Assembly (NCBI GenBank): GCA_013400975.1
Contig: WBMZ01009001.1
Span: 288,558 to 352,557, forward strand
From: Atrichornis clamosus
Lineage: Eukaryota > Chordata > Aves > Passeriformes > Menuridae
Direction of reading: 5' to 3'
Length of the DNA stretch: 64,000 nucleotides
In this document: piece by piece, positions 14,622 to 28,500 of the stretch
How positions within the stretch are numbered: position 1 is the first letter of the stretch
How the letters are laid out: every line of letters begins with the position of its first letter
Notes under the pieces: generated by a model
The model's input: the letters and a program-made list of their open reading frames with translations, nothing else
What the model was told of the DNA's origin: nothing
The model's database searches: none
Made by a program: the position numbers and the translations under genes

Positions 14622-16192
14622 GATTAAATGTTTGCATTAAGGTAAAACACTTCACAATAGTGTTAAAAAGCACAATGCAAAAGCTGAAAATTCTAAATGC
14701 AATGAGGACATCCTTCCTCTTAGAGCCAAAGTACACAGTAACAAAAACTTCCATTGCTTGGAAAAAAGGAAATAAGAAAACAGATGGAATTTTTTGGGAC
14801 TAAAACTTTATAATTGCTGAGATTAGACTGCTGTTAGGAGTCTAGTGTGCAACCATTACACATTTAAGCAGATCTGACCAGACCACTTGGGAAGGGAGGG
14901 GAGGCAGAGAAAAACCCAACAAAAGTAAGAAAATCCATTTAGATGTGGTATATCAGTTACAACTGGTAGTCCTTCTCCTAACACAAAAATACCATTGCTG
15001 TTAAAGTAGTCTCCTTAAATAGGCTCATGGGTTACAGGTTTCATTTGAAACAAATACCTTTATCTTGAGTCAAGGCACTTCAAAAGAAAATTTTTCATCT
15101 GTTAAAATTAAAACTATAATTATTTTCTAGAAAATAGGAGAATACATAATTAAGGAGACCCTGCACTTCCTCTATTGGGACAGTAGAGTAATTTTTTCTT
15201 CTTTTTCTGCTTTTTGTTGTTGTTTGCTTGGTTTTGCCAATTTTTAGCAATAATAAGAATTCTGAAAGCCCAAAATTAAGTGCTAATTTGTCACTTACTA
15301 CATCAGGTGATTTCATTAATTGGAGAAATGAAGTGAATAAGAACTTGAAAAAAATGACTGTGTTGACATAAGGAACACAACATTAAATACTTGGGGTTTA
15401 CCACCAGCTTTATCACTTAAGGAAAAAGCATATATGGATAGATATGCTTTTTTTTTTTTCCCAAAATCACAGCAGATGTCCCTGAACAAAGCTCAAACAA
15501 CACTGCCTTCCTATTCTACACTGCATGTTGGCTCAGGCTCATAGCTAACCAGAGGTCAATTCTCTGAAACACAGGGCTGTGGAACAGAATTACTGCTCCT
15601 GCTCTCAGGGCCTAACCCTTGTTCTAGAAGGGTGAGATCATTGCCAAGCACCAGCAAACCGAAATGAGGCAGAGCTGATTTCCTGTTACTTCGTGTACCT
15701 CCCTGTGCAAGATGCATTTTACAGTCCGAGTTCACTCCCTTGCAGGAAGAGGATGCTTATTTTTAGCAACATCCTCGAGTGTTTCGACCACTGTGCAGAT
15801 ATAGAAGCAAACAGGACAGTTGCTAAATCTCATTGCTCTGGTTTTTTTTGTTACTGAAGAACAAAGTTAAATAGAATACAATGGGAGATTTATATATTGC
15901 AATCAAGCACCTAGGACTGGAATGAAAAATATAATCATCTTATGATCTTCTTTTATTAACGCTTTAATTTAAAAAAAAAAAGAAAACAAGTTGAGGTCAC
16001 AACTTATTTTTCCAAACAGAATGAATCACATCTTCAGTTACGAAAACATTACAAAATTCAGACCAAATTCAGGCAATCGAATCCTGTGGTAGAGATGCCG
16101 ACCAGCTTTAGAAAATCTGACTTCAGAAACCTCCAGCAGCAAATCTGTCCTTTTCTGTTTTTCCCCAAGCCAACAGCATCTGATCTGCCATA

Positions 16193-16411
16193 TTATCTGT
16201 CATAAGGTTCCTGACAGGAATTCTGTACTATTTCATCAGAATTTTCTTCACTCGTCAGTTCAAAACCAGTACTTTTGAATTGAGACAAGGACAGAAGTTG
16301 CAGGCCCTCAGGTTTGCCATTTGGCATCTCAGAATTCACGTCTCTGAGGAGGCTTTTCTCTGATTTGGGAAATCCTAAGTACCTTTGAGGGTGCAAAGGC
16401 CACTGAAGGCC
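16193..16411 (-). other. Candidate terminal exon of the same unrecognised locus
   Basis: Acceptor-like ttgtgtttag|GGCCTT starts exactly after an in-frame TAG and opens 72 codons to TAA (16195-16193). The peptide is hydrophilic and well mixed in composition, for example HPQRYLGFPKSEKSLL and GFELTSEENSDEIVQNSCQE. A minus-strand AATAAA at 15957-15952 lies about 236 nt beyond the stop. No similarity is recognised. Confidence 0.25.
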
Positions 16412-17743
16412 CTAAACACAACATCATGACCACCCTTGCGCCTCAGTCACAAACAGCCCGCTCCCCGCCCCAGAGCAGGGGGGAAAGAGCAGGAGCAGCC
16501 CTGCTGCCCAGCTGGGGTTGTGTCTGTGTGGGCAGGAGGAAGGGCCAGCACAGGCAGGGGACACATGGCACGGGGTGACAGTCAGCAGCTGTGCCAGAGG
16601 GACATCACAAAACACGGATCACCCACTAGGGAAGTACCCCTGACTGCCATCCCTCTTGCGTCTTCCCTGGCCTCCACACTACACCTTCTGCTCACAAGAC
16701 TCTTCCAAGCTCCTAAGACTGCTTGTCCTCTACCAGGACAGCCTGGCCACGTTATAGACCCCAAATGGGTCTCCCTGGGAGAAGGAATATTGGTAGATCT
16801 TCCTGCAGTGCCCACTCCAGGTATTTTGCTGCCACCAGGAAGAGCAGCAGATCACACAGTCCCAGACGTGGATAAGAAGAGCAGCTCCCAGCAGAAGGGC
16901 TTGTCTATCACCCCAAAGGATGATGTGTCTACTGTGATTACTGACAGAGCAAATGCTTACATCCATGCAAAGGAATCCATCCAATCCCTTCAGAGCAGGC
17001 AATAAGGAAATGACCAGCAGACCCAGACCAGTGCTTCCAACTTAACTGCTGTTTCCCACAGAAAAACTCATTGCAGGTTCTCATCATCTCTCAGTTACTA
17101 TGAAAACAAGGAGACCATTCACACTGGACACAGGGCACTGCTATCCTCTCCCTCTCCTCACAGAAGGATGTTGAGACGTAGTTAGCACGTCATCTCAGTA
17201 AAGACCCTTCTCCAAGAAGTTTTTTCTTAAATATTATCATCAAATTGAAGATTCTTGCTAAAGACTTCGGTTTTGAGATCACAGTAAGCAAAGCACAGAT
17301 ACATGCATAATGCAGACTAAAACAGTTCCTCACCCCAAAAATATCTGAACATTCAGCCTCATCTGTCCCCAGGCTGGCACATGCAATTCAGTGTGGGTCA
17401 TCCAGCAGCAGGTTGATAGTCAAAATGTTGCAAACAATAGAAAAACAGACTGTCTGATGGGCTGCATTTGAAGGAAGGTCATGGATACAGAGAAAAGAGC
17501 AGTTTCTCGGTCATGTTTTCTCATCTGAGTGTCCAACCCCAGAAGACCCCTTGGCAGCACACTTCTCTGGCTCTAGAGGTGTAGCAGGTGCCCAGGCAGA
17601 GGCCAAGAAGCTGCCTCCAAAACAGCAGACAACCTCCTCACAGTCTCCTCCCCACACAGGCTGGCTGGATCTTTATCAAAATTAAATCTTAAAAAAAAGT
17701 GTTTTGATGAGAGCCTTTTCTGCTCCTACAACTCTCCCAAATA

Positions 17744-17954
17744 TTAAGCTTTTGGCCAATAAGGCAGCCCAAATTGATGGTTGATACAGAAATCCAGGCT
17801 GCTAAACAGGAGAGATGGATAGAGGAACACTTTATCTCCACAGATAAAAGGCTGCCAGCAGTAAAGAGAAATACCCAGAACCTGCAGAGGTTTGGTCATA
17901 GCTAAAGAGCACTCTCCCAGCAGCCTAAGAACTTCCACAAATGTTTTCCTAGCC
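17744..17954 (-). other. Candidate exon of the same unrecognised locus
   Basis: The acceptor-like catcctggtcctacag is followed by about 69 open codons, with VEVLRLLGECSLAMTKPLQV and FSSLDFCINHQFGLPYWPKA, to TAA. No clear donor is visible and the phase relation to exon B is unresolved. Could be a chance frame. Confidence 0.15.
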
Positions 17955-18092
17955 CTGTAGGACCAGGATGATCTTTATGGGGATTAAATGGTCAATAAAA
18001 GCAACACACTGCTTATGCCTTGTATCATAAGAGTGTCCTTATAAAGTTCCCTTATACATTATGGGATGTTTTGTAAATGCAGGAAGCTTTCA

Positions 18093-18568
18093 CTATGGAG
18101 AAAAGATCAGTGCTCTAGGCAGGGAAACAGAAACAACACAGATGAGTGCAATGCCTAGCTGTGCAGGAAGGGGGACAGGGATGTTGGGAGAAAGGCAGCC
18201 TTGGACAAGGCTGAGCCTGCTGATGGTGTGACACTGCTCACAGCTCTCTGCTCCCTGCACAGGGATCTCAAGAACCTTACACTCCTGGTAGAAAGGCTGT
18301 CCCATAGCATCCTTCTCCTCAGTGAGATGACAGAAGACATCCTGCATGGGAACAGCGAAGAGTTCGGAGCCTTGCAAAGCAAGTGCACGAGCCTCTTGGT
18401 CTCTTGGTAGAGCGGAATGGTAATGAAGGCCAGGGAGAATGAGGTTTTCTTTGAGGAGAAGAAATGCATCTTCAGTGGAAAAAGGGTGAGGTACAAAAGC
18501 CAGTTTGTCATGTGAGCTGTTGCAGAGACTCAGAGAAGCCACTGATCTTCCACAACAGCTCACAGGGT
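18093..18568 (-). other. Candidate exon B of an unrecognised minus-strand locus
   Basis: A good acceptor (ttctgtcattttacag|ACCCTG) opens a 157-codon frame to a stop at 18093. It includes SSHDKLAFVPHPFSTEDAFL and LTEEKDAMGQPFYQE. A donor-like GAGT|GTAAGG near 18286 would end the exon earlier. In-frame with candidate exon A across a 213-nt intron. I do not recognise the protein. Chance open frames of this length do occur in the window, so the support is the joint splice/phase fit, not similarity. Confidence 0.25.
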
Positions 18569-18781
18569 CTGTAAAATGACAGAACGGTAATTACTACTTA
18601 ATACAATCATAATTTTATTGTGAAAGCTGAATATGGAGATGTGTACTCCTTTTCAGTTGAGAGATCACTAATAACACACCAGTACTAATTAACCTTGGGT
18701 ATGCAACTGTTATACACCAAACTGTACTAGAAGTGAAATATGGCATCACAAGCTTAGGCCAACAGCACACGGTCATCTTAC

Positions 18782-19073
18782 CTTGAATTGATTCCTCACT
18801 GACCAGTGCCAAGTGGAGGATTTCCAAGGTGCAGAGGGCAGTGGCAAGGCTCTCTTCCAGAGGCATGAGCTCCCAGGGGACTGCCTGCCCCCTCAGCAGA
18901 AATAAGAGCACTGGGCTGGGTGACTGTAGACAGGTTGCAGCTTGCTTCTGTACCAGTGATTCACAGGGACTGAGCATCTGTGCACAGAGTCTTCCTAGAG
19001 TGAGTAACATAAGGTGTGTGTCTACACTAGATTTAGTTTTCACCAGGAATGTGCTTCCAGAGGAAATGAATCC
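18782..19073 (-). other. Candidate exon A of an unrecognised minus-strand locus
   Basis: Open frame of 97 codons ending at a near-consensus donor (TCAAG|GTAAGA at 18782/18781). The predicted peptide includes KTKSSVDTHLMLLTLGRLC and PLEESLATALCTLEILHLA; I do not recognise it. Splicing to the acceptor at 18569 keeps the frame (G plus AC gives Asp) and extends it to about 255 codons. The frame is closed by TGA at 19076-19074, so an upstream acceptor such as cagtgag would be required. A second frame on the same strand (about 19235-19040) is also open with a possible donor, which could mean either more exons or a frameshift in a pseudogene. Confidence 0.25.
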
Positions 19074-19509
19074 TCACTGCTTCCCAGGGTGAATAAGTTC
19101 TGCAAATCTGGTCCTGCACCAGGAGTGCACCTACAGTTGCCAAGGGGTACTTGGTTCAAAAGAGCAGCTGGTTCAGAGTAACATCCCATGAAACAGAGAC
19201 CTTGGGCACTGCACCCTTAGCAAGAGGCATTTTACCCGAACAGATCTGCTTCTCGTGGTCTGTACTGCTTGCTAACAGCCAGGGTGAGCGTGAGACAAGG
19301 GACCCACGAGCAGGGGTAACACTAGAGACACTCCAGAAAAGGAAAAGGTTTGTGTTGCAGCTGATCCATGGCACGGCCCACACAAGCCAGTGCAGAGCAC
19401 AAGCAAGAACAGAACGGTGACAAGCCGGTCTGCAATGCGTGGAAGAAGGACTTACATGTACTCTCTGACAATGCCTATTAAAGTTAGCACAGACACAACT
19501 TTCCACAGA

Positions 19510-22500
19510 TTCTTTATATACTCAAGGTATGTTACAAGTGTTGTTTTTATCTAATGGATATTAAAAGCATGTCAGGCTGGAACAGGTCTGGCAATTTCAG
19601 GTTCAGCTACAGGCTGGTTTTAGTATCAGCTTTTATGAGTCCTTGAAAAGATGTTCAATTTTTCTTTAACAGGATTGCTGACAGATCATATTGTAAAGCG
19701 TTAGTTCATAACATTTACTACCTTACAACTGAATTTGAGAACACTCTATTTGAAGAGAACCTATGAAATCCATTTTCTATGGATAAGTTAATATCACTCT
19801 GAAGTGAGTTATTTTTTATCACACAGAAAACATGATAAAACCAACTAATTTAAGATAAGGTTCAGATAAACATGTTTTCTAAAAGGACATAAACATACAT
19901 TTTCCAAGAAAAAGGTTATAGATCTAGTTTCTAAAGTAATGTTTTACTCTGTCTCTTTGGAAAGTTTAGACTGCTTTTCTGACCTATACCTTTAAAGAAA
20001 GGCTCAGTACCTTTCTGGGACATAAGGATAATTAAGTACCAAATAAATGGTCTGTACTACATCACTGCAGCTCAGATAACCAGATCTCAGGAAAGGCTGA
20101 GGAACAATAGTGCAGTTCTAGAAATATTCTGAAGAGTAAGGCTGAATATGATTATCTCATATTCACTTGCTGTGCCACAGACTTCACGTGCAACTTCAAG
20201 TAAGAAATTTACTATAATGAATGAGGTATGCCAGGAAAAGGTCCTTCAGAGATTCTGCAGAAGCCAGTCTTGGCCTCTGTTTTCCATAACAGAGTAATAC
20301 CCCATGCCATTTCCATCGGTGAAAGAAGTTCCAGTTTGTTCTCACAGAAAATATCTTGAACACAAGACAGCACATTACAACCAGCTAAGGGCCTGTTTTA
20401 CAGGTAGAGGAACCCTTTTCACCTATACTGAACATGGTATTGTTTATATACTCAACATAATAAATGAAAAGCAATTGAACTCAGAATAAAAGGGGTATTT
20501 TAAAATATACAGAAGAACCCTCTTGTTGCTAGCATTGCACCATGTTATTGTTTGTGACAGCATTTGAATCTAATTGCATCAGACTAAACAGAGACCATCT
20601 TAAATGCTCACTGGATACTGTCACGCTAAAAAGTTCTGCTACTAAACCATTACACACCAGCCAAAGTGCACTCTAAGTTCTGCCATGTTAAAAGGTGGTT
20701 GCTCCCCTGCCTTACCAGCCTGCATGGGGCTGTGTGGTTACCACAGGTAAGTCAGCCTTACGTTAGCTGGTCAGCCTCTAACCTCAGGGGAAGCAGAATT
20801 CAGCTGCGTGGGACAGACAATGTTGAACACAAGCTCTCATGCATGTTGGCAGCAAAGCAAGGGGCAGCACTGACACATATGTTTCAGTGTTGTATTCCAG
20901 TACAGTACCTTTTGCTTGTGTCTCGAGAGAAATTCCCTACCTCTGGTGCTGGTTTTGAGCAATGAAATGTGATGTGTTCTGCTGTTTTTGAGGATTTTTC
21001 CTAAAGAGGATTTGTATCCCTCCCCAGACCAGGCTAACTTCTCAAGCTTATTTACTGCAGTAAAATCCTATCTAGCCAGTAAATCATGATGTCCACTGCA
21101 CATGCTGCCAACTCCTTCAGCTGTGATTCACTTTGTGGAATGACTTCTTACATGTCCCGAATAACTGTGGGGAATTGAATATTACCCATGTCTTATTCCC
21201 ATTAAATTCTATTCCAAATAATTCACCTCAAATGATCATTTATGGAAACAAAGCAAAAAGGATTTTGCATTCGTGGTCAGAGCAGGTATTTGTGTAGGAA
21301 ATGAGGCAACCTTCAATTCAGGATGAGTTTGTTCACTAAATGGGAAAGATCTAGACAGCCTGGTTTAGGCAGGCCTCTAAATCATCTTAGACCATCACTG
21401 CTTCATCCCTGATTTAGCGTGGTTTCACCCTTGGCGCTCCACTGCCTTGGGTCAGACTGACCAGCTGTGTCTCCCACCAGTAAAACAGCAGCCAGACAGG
21501 AGTTCTCATTCCATCAGCAGGGCAAGAGTGACTGAAAACACCACTTTTAAAAGTACCAACCCCAAAAAAGACACGATTACCATTTGTAGCTGGGCATAAA
21601 GCATTTAAAAACACAACACAGCAAGTGATCAGAAACAGATGCCAAAGCCTCCTTTGATCACACGTAAGACACAGAGCTCAGGAGCTGCATGGAGAACAGC
21701 CGGAGCTGTGTGTATGTCCACGTAGTCATTACATGGAAACTGTTACGGAAGCAGAAACACGTAAGGATTATACATTCCTTCAAAACGGCTTATTCTTTTT
21801 CTTTCCACGGTGTGCATATCTGATAGCCTCTTTTCATCTGCCTCCTCTCCAGAACACTAAAAATGGCATTCACAAGATAGATGTTAAAATCTTATTTTTC
21901 AGCTGTAACAAATCCCAGAGCCACTGACATCCCCAGCTGCTTCCTTTTCCCCTACTCACTGCATTTCCTGTTACCTCTGTTAATAAAAATCCCCCTAAAT
22001 CAATGCATCACTTGGCAAGTGCATTTATTGTAGCTGTAGATAAATAGAGAGGGGGAACCCCCCTGTAAACAGAAAGGCACAGTGGTCACAGTTTCATGGA
22101 ACTACTCAGCTCACTGTATTTCATGAGCTAATGGCCCAAGTTAGGCTCCAAAGATTTCAGGCAGCCTGAACTAAAAAGTAATTTTAAATAGCATTCAAAG
22201 CTTCAAGTGCAGCACTAAAACATAAAAAGAAAACATGCATGACATTTCTAAACTGCAGAGGAAACAATTATTGTGGTCCACAATAAATGATGTATCAGCA
22301 AGACTAAAAGTGCTTATCGGGTCTTTAATCAGTATCTTTAGCACAGCTGCAGTACTATAGAACATAAGAGTGCAACAAGAGAAAAGAATAAATGGAAAAA
22401 CCCACAGACGGAAAAAAGACCTCTAAATTAGACCCATGAAATATTTAAACCCGTAACAGGACAATGAGAAACCTTAGGATGGTTATTTGAGGCATTTTCC

Positions 22501-25500
22501 ATATATTGCATAAGATCGTAGCTCTGGAGGCAGTGATGATGGAAAACTTTGCAACAAAGACAGTATGAATTTTTTTAAAAGCATTACAAACTATCAAGGC
22601 CACAAAACTACCCACTTGCCTCTTGAGCTGAAGAGCCTGCAATGAGCCGCAGGCAGCTCAGATCTAAAGCAAAGACCCATTGAGGAGAACTATTCAAATA
22701 TCCCACAGAAGAATTGAGTTCTGTGACTTGGCTCTTACTCCTCCATTATCTACAGTCTGACATCAGAAGCAAACTTGTCCTTGTGACTCAAAATAGATTT
22801 TGATTATGCTGTTTCATGACTATCATACTCTGTGGCACGCCCTCCAGGTTGTTTGACTGCAATAAAATAATCAATCAGATATAAAGATGGATATAGGAAG
22901 ATAAATTACTGTACTTCCTCACCATACCTCTCGTGTCATTTCTCAAAGAATTCAGCAGAGAGGCAGAACTCAGGTCCACTGGACATCTGACTTAGAATAC
23001 AAGTGGTGTGTTGATACAATGGCTAACAAAGTACCTTATTTTGGTATAATGAAATGCTATAAACATCACTTTGCTGTGCTTAAAGCACAGAAGCCTGTAC
23101 AGACACATTAACTATACTATTTTGCTTTCCAGAATAAAGCTCATAAGAAAGATCTGCCTTAGAAGTCAAGCTTATACCTCCTAGGCCACTGGAAAACTGA
23201 ATTCCTAACAATCCCTTTCTGAATGCAGCAAAGATTAATGGCTCTAAAGCAGAATACTGGTTGGCAATGAGGCAAAGAAATGCTTTCACAGCAGCCTTTA
23301 GTTAAAAATCAATTCGGGCAAGGGACAAATACCTTGCAAGGAAGCTGCATGCCTTCATTCAGGAATTTAAAAATGAAGTTCCATTACCCAGCTCAACTCC
23401 TGCAGTCCTGTTTCATCATTCAGCTTTTCCTTAGTGTGCTACCTGAATTCTTCCAGAAAGAACACATTCTCAATTTTTGTCTGTCTCCCCCTGGTCTAAT
23501 GGCATCATGAGTTAATGAAGTCATCAATTAACCATTCTTGTACAAACAGAAACACCACGGAGGCAGACAGGGGGTTTGGTATTTAAGCCTATGATAATAT
23601 ATTTTTCTGTCTCTCAATCTGCCTTTTTTTTTGCAAAAAAAGTGTATTGAATTATCAATCTACAAACCTCTCAAGTAGTATCTAATCTTTAGAGATGGAA
23701 AATTTTGAAGCTTGTTAAGATGATTCAAACTGGTAATTTTTAGTAAAACACTCATTTCATATTCCATACCCACTCATCCTACCAAAAGGAAAATTAAAAA
23801 AAAAAAGCTTTCCACTTTTAAACCCCTTTCACTTATAAATAACTTCACAATTCAAGATACACAGGGAGAAATGAAAACTGATGCAAGAAAGAATGGCAAG
23901 AATGAATGGACTAAAAACACACACATCGTACAGAAAGTCTCCCCAGGCCGAAGCCATCCAGCTGAAAAGAGAAATGGCTAAAGGATGACCAAATCAGTCT
24001 TAAGTGAGCTGTTAGTTCAAAAAATGATTAATTTCAAATTGAATTAGACATTGTAAACTATTATAAATAAGATGGTATGGGGGGGTGGGGCAGAGAAAGG
24101 TTTGAAAGGATGATTTTGTTATCATCCAAAGGTGAAGAGGAGGAACAGCAATATTCTCCCACTACAGAGTGCCACTGGCTCAGGTCCTCCTTCAGGATAC
24201 GGACAAATGAGTTCAGCCTCGGTTCAGAGCAAGGAGCTAAGTACGGGTCTCACTCTGAGACCTTCTACGGAACTTACTTTGCTTTGTAGAACATACAGAC
24301 ATTTGTTGCTAAGGAATGAATTATTAGGATTGGTAACTGTCACACATTCTATTCCTTGCAGGAAAGAGAAGTCAGTATCATATAAAGTGCAATCAAATCA
24401 ACATGACAAGGTAAAAATAACAATTTCAGAGTATTTACTAGTCTATGTGTCAGGAAGCTTTTCTACGATTTCAGCTGGCCAAACGTATTTTAAAAATCTG
24501 ACTGAGTTTGAACCCTAGCATCCCAGTTGCCAGCTGAATATCCCTGCAACTGAACTACAGAAAATACTCTTAGTGCTATCATCCCCTCGCTTCTGTATAA
24601 AGTATGGCACTGAGAACTGCTACCTGGCATAGATCTACTTCATAAATTGAGTTTTTAAAATGTTGGCATTCCATGATGATGTGCCTAAGTGCTATTGGAA
24701 AAATGCAAGTCTTAGTTAACTAATATGTAATTTTAATTTTGCAAATTATTTCCTTAATCACTGTCTTCCTTACTTCTCAGATGTACAAGTTTTGTTATTT
24801 TAAATAACATGAATTACCTTGCATTTGTCAAAGGCTAAGAAAACATACTACCTCATGCCAGCTGATAGGCAGTCACTTGGAAAACCCTTTTAACTCACTT
24901 GAAATACTGAACATCAGAGCAAAGCAAATTATGCATTTCTAGCAGAACTGCTCATTGCTTTCTGCAGTCCTTTAGAAAGTGACAGAAGAGGTAACTCCTT
25001 TCAAAGCTTTTTCTGAAAGTCAGTTTCTGTAAACAACCCTTCTACAGCAACCATCACAGCTTGGCCTCAAAGAACCTGAACACTTGTATTCTGGCAGTTT
25101 GGAGTCCTATATCATTGATACCATCCCAGTATTTTTCTCTTTGCCAAGGATGTCAACTGTCAGTGCACTGGACTAAAACACCAGCGCTATCAGGAAGTAC
25201 TATCAGTTCTTTGCTGTAATTCCAGCAGAAGACAAAAATGCTTCATCCTGCTTCTCTTACAGCCTAAGGAAGCGTCATATTTCAACAGTGGTCTTGGGAA
25301 GGCTAACGCAGAGCACTGGAGTTCTTTATTCATCTTTTCACAGATTTTCTGGGGAAAAATGCAGTGAAATAAAATAGTTTGTCCCTATCTCTGCACTTAA
25401 ATATTTAAAATGCTATTTGACAACTTCCTATTTATCTTTCAGATCATCTTTGAAATGGTGCAACACTAAAATTTCTGGTGTTGAGGAAGAAACTCATTCA

Positions 25501-28500
25501 AGACTAGCAAACTATTACTCTGCAGTTATATTACCATTACATTCCTCCTGGCATGGATTTTATCTAGGGCAAGACAGACCTTGAAGGACTGAGAATCTGG
25601 ATAGGACAACATGCTTCAAGATTAAGTGTACAACATACCAACAGCTGCCTCCTAGAAGCATCCAAATACATCATTACTTCTAAAATGGTATTAAACCCTG
25701 AGAGCATTCAAGTACAAACTTAATAGACATCAGAAGAGCTGCTGTCTCCCTCCTCCTGCACCTCTTTTCACTCTGCTGGAGAGTGCTCCCTCTCTCTCCA
25801 GGAGGATCAGGGTGCCTCCTGCCCATTTCTTTTCGCTGAGTAGCTCACAGCCCTTTCCCTCAATATATGTAAGGCTTGGGTCTTTAACACACAGACATCA
25901 ACAGCCTCACCTCGGAAAGAGGTAAGTAGCTGAGGCACTGCATAACCTGTCACCTCCTCATGATTAGAGCTCCAGACAACAAAAACACACCACAACACTT
26001 TCCCAAAGCTGCTTTCTTCAAATGTTGGACAGAGCTGTGAAGTTCATCGCTGAGTATTTCCTTTAATGCTTTCCCAGATTAAGCTCATATGCCCGACTGA
26101 CTACAAACATTTTGAAAATGTTTGTCTCAGTAGATGATACAATTTTTGACTTTCTTCCATTCCTTAAATAGAGTCAGAGAGCGAAAGACTGACAATTTAC
26201 AAAGAATTAAGTTAGTAAGTAGAAAAACAAGGCAAACTAATGACAGTTAAGCCCAACTAACATAACTCGGCTATTAAAGATACTACTAGAATTTATATGC
26301 GACAACTTCAGAATCTGATCAAATGTACTCATCTCCACGTGCAGTCCCTAACAAATTTGACTTTTTTTCAATAATCTTTCTAGAATTATGAAAGATTAAA
26401 ACAGTATTTTTGTTAAAGGCCAAAAGTAAAAGAAAGGTCATCATTAGAAACCAGATGCAATGAAGTATCCTTGCTGACTTACAGGTACCTTAAGACAATA
26501 CACAGGCCAAATTCACATCTTCAACACATATTCTAATGTTTACCACCATAAAGTCTCTGAATGTAATTTTGATCTTTTTTCTGGTTGCTGTTGTTCAGTT
26601 TTATATTCCAAATTATGCAGTTGATAACTTCAGGTTTTAATTTTTTTAATAAATTCACCATTAATTCTAATTAGTAGGAATAAAAATACAAGTTCTGGCA
26701 ATTCACACCAAGCAAAAGTTAATACTATTCTCAGGAAAATTCCATGTTTGTGATTTACAGAATCAAAACAGGAAGAGCTTCATCTTTGTTTGAAACTATA
26801 AAAAAAATAATCCTCACATGCAGGACAAGTACTTGCCTTTTTAAAATCAAAACTATGTAACATTCTCAGGATGACAGTTTCATAAGATTTTTAGAATAGA
26901 TTTTGTGGGTTGGGGGTTTTTTAATCACATTTCAAGAGAATCACAACATTGGAACGGGAAGAGTGAGAATTTGTGACTGCACCTCACCATCTTTTTTTCA
27001 CAGCAAGATTTTATAGTTCTGGAGAGAAATTATTATGAAACTATGTACAAAACATGGTTTATTCATTTGGGTTGAGTCTAGATAACTGCTACTTTATTTT
27101 GACAAATGGACAAAACCTTCTGGAAGGATGTTTCTATTTGAAATGTGTCTCCCCCTCAGTCACTTGCACTGCACTGTCTCTGTGCATTCTGATTTTGCAG
27201 ACATGAGGACACTTGTTTGTAAGAGATGTTTGAGATGTGCGTAGTATCATGCTGTAAGAACTTCTGATCAGACTGTGGATCACTGTGGAACTGTAAGCTA
27301 CGGAACTGAAAAGCTTCACCTGCTCAGGTTCCTGGGTTTTCTTCATGCTTTTCAATACAAACACATGCAGGTTTAAGTGCACTAATTCTCTAATCAATCT
27401 GCATATTCTTACATTACCATATTAATAATAACCTTACATCAGGCATTTGCACGTTCTTATTTGCAAAAGAAAGTACAGATCAGCATATTCTGCAGGATTC
27501 AAGGTACCCATTCCTTAACACAATAGCACAACCCATGAGGGAAAGCACAGTGACACCACCTCTCCCAGCTTCTCTGTTAGTGGGAGGACAGAAGAGGAGG
27601 GAGACTGAAGACTAAGGTAGCAGGGAACAGCTAGTTCTGTGAAGCTGCAGTGACTTCCAGTGACAACATATTTGCTCTTAAATGCCTTTTGTTCAATTGC
27701 AATTAAAAAGAGTCAAATTTCAGCTAGCACATTTTGATCAGTATGTCCTTGCATACATAAATCTCTAACAGATGCTCTGAAATTCCTTTCAGAATTGACA
27801 CATAGCACTAGAGAAATACAATCCTACTACACAAGTGTATTCCTACATTGTGAGCTCAACTTTTTCCTGTCCTAAAACCCAGAAGGGAGTATAACCAAAA
27901 ATAGTATAGCATTACACTACCCCCTATAGATCTCAACCTATTGACTGCACTTTTAAAAATAGACCTAACTATATCTTAGTTCAAGTTAATTACTCCTACA
28001 ATAAACTGCTCAATAATCCCGACCTCTATTGTATCAGGTAACAGTCAAAGTCTTCTCACTACCACAGAAAAGAAACCACATGCAGAGCAAACCAGCCAGA
28101 AAACACCTTGTTTGGAACCACAGCCATCTCTGAAAAGTACTGCTTCTAAATACACCGTGGATAAAAAGCTTGACAAACGCATTTTAACTCAGCTGTTTTT
28201 AAATACAGCATATTTTCATGACTCGAAAACATAACTGAGTGAAATTCTGGTCCTAGTTTCCTCCGTGTCAAGCCAGCCTCTTTGCAAGTACACCAAAGAC
28301 AACACTCAAAATTATTTTCTTGCAACTATGCAACCGAAATTTTAGTACTTCTGTTCAGAGTCCAAAACTCCTAGTTTTACAAAAACTGCTACAGTCCATG
28401 ACTGATTTAAGTTCCTCCTTTACCAGTCTCATCTTCCTCATTCATAGCTCATGAGTGCATTCTCACAGGCTATGAATTATTCAAGGTGAGGTGCTTTCAG

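Larger units (their letters stand above)
4966..15950. other. Intergenic sequence, no gene seen
   Basis: No recognised gene, RNA gene or mobile element. Overlapping open frames on both strands at 8191-8804 (about 145 codons each) and a 123-codon frame at 10164-10535 on the minus strand carry no motif that I know. Small tandem and inverted repeats are listed separately. Confidence 0.6.

Noticed and set aside
16436..17005. 189-codon plus-strand open frame.
   Set aside because: It is the longest frame in the window, but it lies in GC-richer sequence, starts with low-complexity Pro/Gly/Gln text and has no domain I recognise. The opposite strand is also open, so it is left as unexplained rather than called a gene.
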